Positions 21,939-22,556 of a DNA stretch of 22,556 bases are shown in pieces (positions within the stretch are counted from its first letter, which is position 1; every line of letters starts with the position of its first letter). The notes beneath the pieces were generated by a model that saw only the letters and a program-made list of their open reading frames with translations, made no database searches and was not told the origin of the DNA. The stretch is taken from assembly GCA_007116965.1 (NCBI GenBank), contig SKHJ01000028.1, positions 1 to 22,556 on the forward strand. Reading direction: 5' to 3'. The stretch comes from Candidatus Kaiserbacteria bacterium (lineage in GTDB: Bacteria > Patescibacteriota > Minisyncoccia > Phycocordibacterales > UBA918). The position numbers and the translations under genes are program-made.

Positions 21939-22118
21939 CTACTTCTTTTGCTTGTAGACGGTGTGTTTTTTGATAAGCGGATTGAATTTCTTGATGGTTA
22001 GTTTTTGGCTTGGGTCCTTTTTGTTCTTGTTGTTATAGCGGACATAGTAGGTATGACCTTTACCACGACCTTGTTCGTCGCCCTGCGAAACCAGCTTTAC
22101 TAATAGATCCTGTGACAT
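21939..22118 (-). CDS. rpmG: 50S ribosomal protein bL33, cysteine-free form
   Basis: A 59-residue ribosomal protein. The C-terminal half, YNNKNKKDP, KLTIKKFNP and IKKHTVYKQKK, matches the bL33 pattern of KNKR, LELKKYCP and KHTLHRE. It has no cysteine, so it is the zinc-independent form, unlike the zinc-type bL32 at 4281. The frame is open further upstream to 22187, but that extension would run over the promoter and towards the insertion-sequence end and has no bL33 similarity. ATG 22118 is preferred, 10 nt below a TTGACT-N17-TAATCT promoter. A terminator follows the stop. Confidence 0.85.
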   Translation of the reverse strand: MSQDLLVKLVSQGDEQGRGKGHTYYVRYNNKNKKDPSQKLTIKKFNPLIKKHTVYKQKK

Positions 22119-22128
22119 AATGAGCAGT

Positions 22129-22157
22129 AGATTACCAGTCTCGTCGTGGAGAGTCAA
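22129..22157 (-). promoter_or_regulatory. Promoter of rpmG
   Basis: Minus-strand TTGACT (22157-22152), exactly 17 nt, then TAATCT (22134-22129), 10 nt before the ATG. The -35 is within 6 nt of a possible insertion-sequence end. Confidence 0.55.
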
Positions 22158-22162
22158 GGGGG

Positions 22163-22556
22163 TGTACGACCTCACCACATTTGTCACCTCAGCTTGTAAT
22201 GCGCTCTATGATACTCCAAAGGTGCGAGAAATCCCAACGACTCATGCGGTCGCTCTTCGTTGTACCAACAAAGCCACTGTTCTAGGGTGGAATTGAAGTC
22301 TGCCACACTATCTCTCAGAAGTGCTCGGTTATAGACGATGCACTCTTCTGAGACTGTTCGGTTAAACCGTTCGATGTGGGCGTTCATCTTCGGGCACCGT
22401 GGGTAGGTATGGTAGTGCGTGATATTAAGTAGTACACAGGCTTCATGGAAGTGTTTAGCAAACTCAGAACCGTTGTCAGTCTGTATCTCTACGATTGTAA
22501 AGGGGACTCTCCGTAGGAGACGGAGCAAGAAGTCTCTGGCAGTAGCGGAAGAATGA
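22163..22556 (-). mobile_element. 3' part of an IS481-like insertion sequence
   Basis: The transposase gene identifies the element. The inner boundary is a guess: TGTACGACCTCACCACATTTG from 22163 has the TGT start common for IS481 ends, but the other end lies outside the window, so terminal repeats and target duplication cannot be checked. Confidence 0.4.
22184..22556 (-). CDS. IS481-like DDE transposase, C-terminal part (5' end off the window)
   Basis: About 123 codons of the rve integrase-core domain, open to the right edge. The second catalytic Asp is in IQTDNGSEFAKHFHEAC and the Glu in NAHIERFNRTVSEE, about 35 residues later as expected for a DDE site; the first Asp lies outside. HYHTYPRCPKMNAHIERFNRT and YNEERPHESLGFLAPLEY are typical of the IS481 group, though IS3-type transposases are related and not fully excluded. 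Nothing in the visible part is broken: there is no stop or frameshift, so the copy may be intact. It ends 66 nt upstream of the rpmG start. Confidence 0.9.
   Translation of the reverse strand, partial: HSSATARDFLLRLLRRVPFTIVEIQTDNGSEFAKHFHEACVLLNITHYHTYPRCPKMNAHIERFNRTVSEECIVYNRALLRDSVADFNSTLEQWLCWYNEERPHESLGFLAPLEYHRAHYKLR

Noticed and set aside
22119..22187. N-terminal extension of bL33 to 22187
   Set aside because: The extra residues have no bL33 similarity, and the frame runs over a good promoter and the probable end of the insertion sequence.
1..22556. Alternative genetic code (TGA read as Gly)
   Set aside because: TGA ends several genes at the expected family length (second pilin, ABC ATPase, hisS), so the standard code fits.
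1..22556. CRISPR array, defence island, tRNA or rRNA genes
   Set aside because: I saw no spaced direct repeats, no tRNA cloverleaf or CCA ends and no rRNA sequence. The helicase-nuclease looks like DNA repair, with no defence partner.

Overview
The window (about 50% GC, standard genetic code with TGA used as stop) looks like a piece of a Patescibacteria/CPR chromosome, most likely a Parcubacteria-type lineage. The grounds are compact, mostly housekeeping gene content; three adjacent type IV pilin-like genes; a bL32 of the type with an RSTRSHTGNRRSHHAL N-terminus; a cysteine-free bL33; a very short SMC-like protein; and an rpmF...rnc...smc cluster that lacks the lipid-synthesis genes usually found inside it. 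The taxonomic call is an inference from gene character, not from a marker tree.

Layout. 1-3137 (-) is dnaE, cut by the left edge. It is divergent from rnhB (3178-3795, +). 3796-4280 holds one small Cys-containing ORF or a structured RNA, with its own promoter and an intrinsic terminator. 4281-10413 (+) is a long rightward block: rpmF, a nusB-Nudix fusion, rnc, three pseudopilin genes and a 750-residue SMC-like ATPase. A CBS-pair protein (-) converges on it. It is divergent from a 998-residue UvrD-type helicase fused to a RecB-type nuclease (+), whose stop codon overlaps that of a DsbA-like thiol oxidoreductase (-). Next come uppP (+), a YprB-like DEDDy exonuclease (-), hisS (-), a PH-domain membrane protein, a small two-helix membrane protein and prmC (all -). 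They are followed by a YadG/YadH-type ABC-2 exporter pair (+) and an animal/plant-type class I fructose-bisphosphate aldolase (+). bL33 (-) and the 3' part of an IS481-like transposase (-) close the window.

Regulatory theme. Many genes are preceded, only 6-9 nt before the start codon, by an extended -10 element close to TGCTATACT (dnaE, rnhB, third pilin gene, helicase, uppP, ABC ATPase, aldolase). Others have a plain -10 at the same distance (hisS, CBS, prmC, first pilin). This spacing puts the transcription start at or next to the AUG and implies leaderless mRNAs. Inside transcription units, starts instead use a Shine-Dalgarno (rnc, AAAGGAG) or translational coupling (ABC permease, PH protein). 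The motif also helps choose starts.

How the genes work together. The products cover replication and repair (DnaE with a degenerate PHP site, RNase HII, helicase-nuclease, exonuclease, SMC-like), RNA processing and translation (RNase III, NusB, HisRS, bL32, bL33, PrmC), and the cell envelope (pilins, DsbA-like, UppP, ABC exporter, PH protein), plus one glycolytic step. I see no defence island, CRISPR array, tRNA or rRNA. The most unusual items are the leaderless extended -10 promoter set, the hinge-less short SMC, the NusB-Nudix fusion with a mutated Nudix box, and the unassigned transcript at about 3800-4220.
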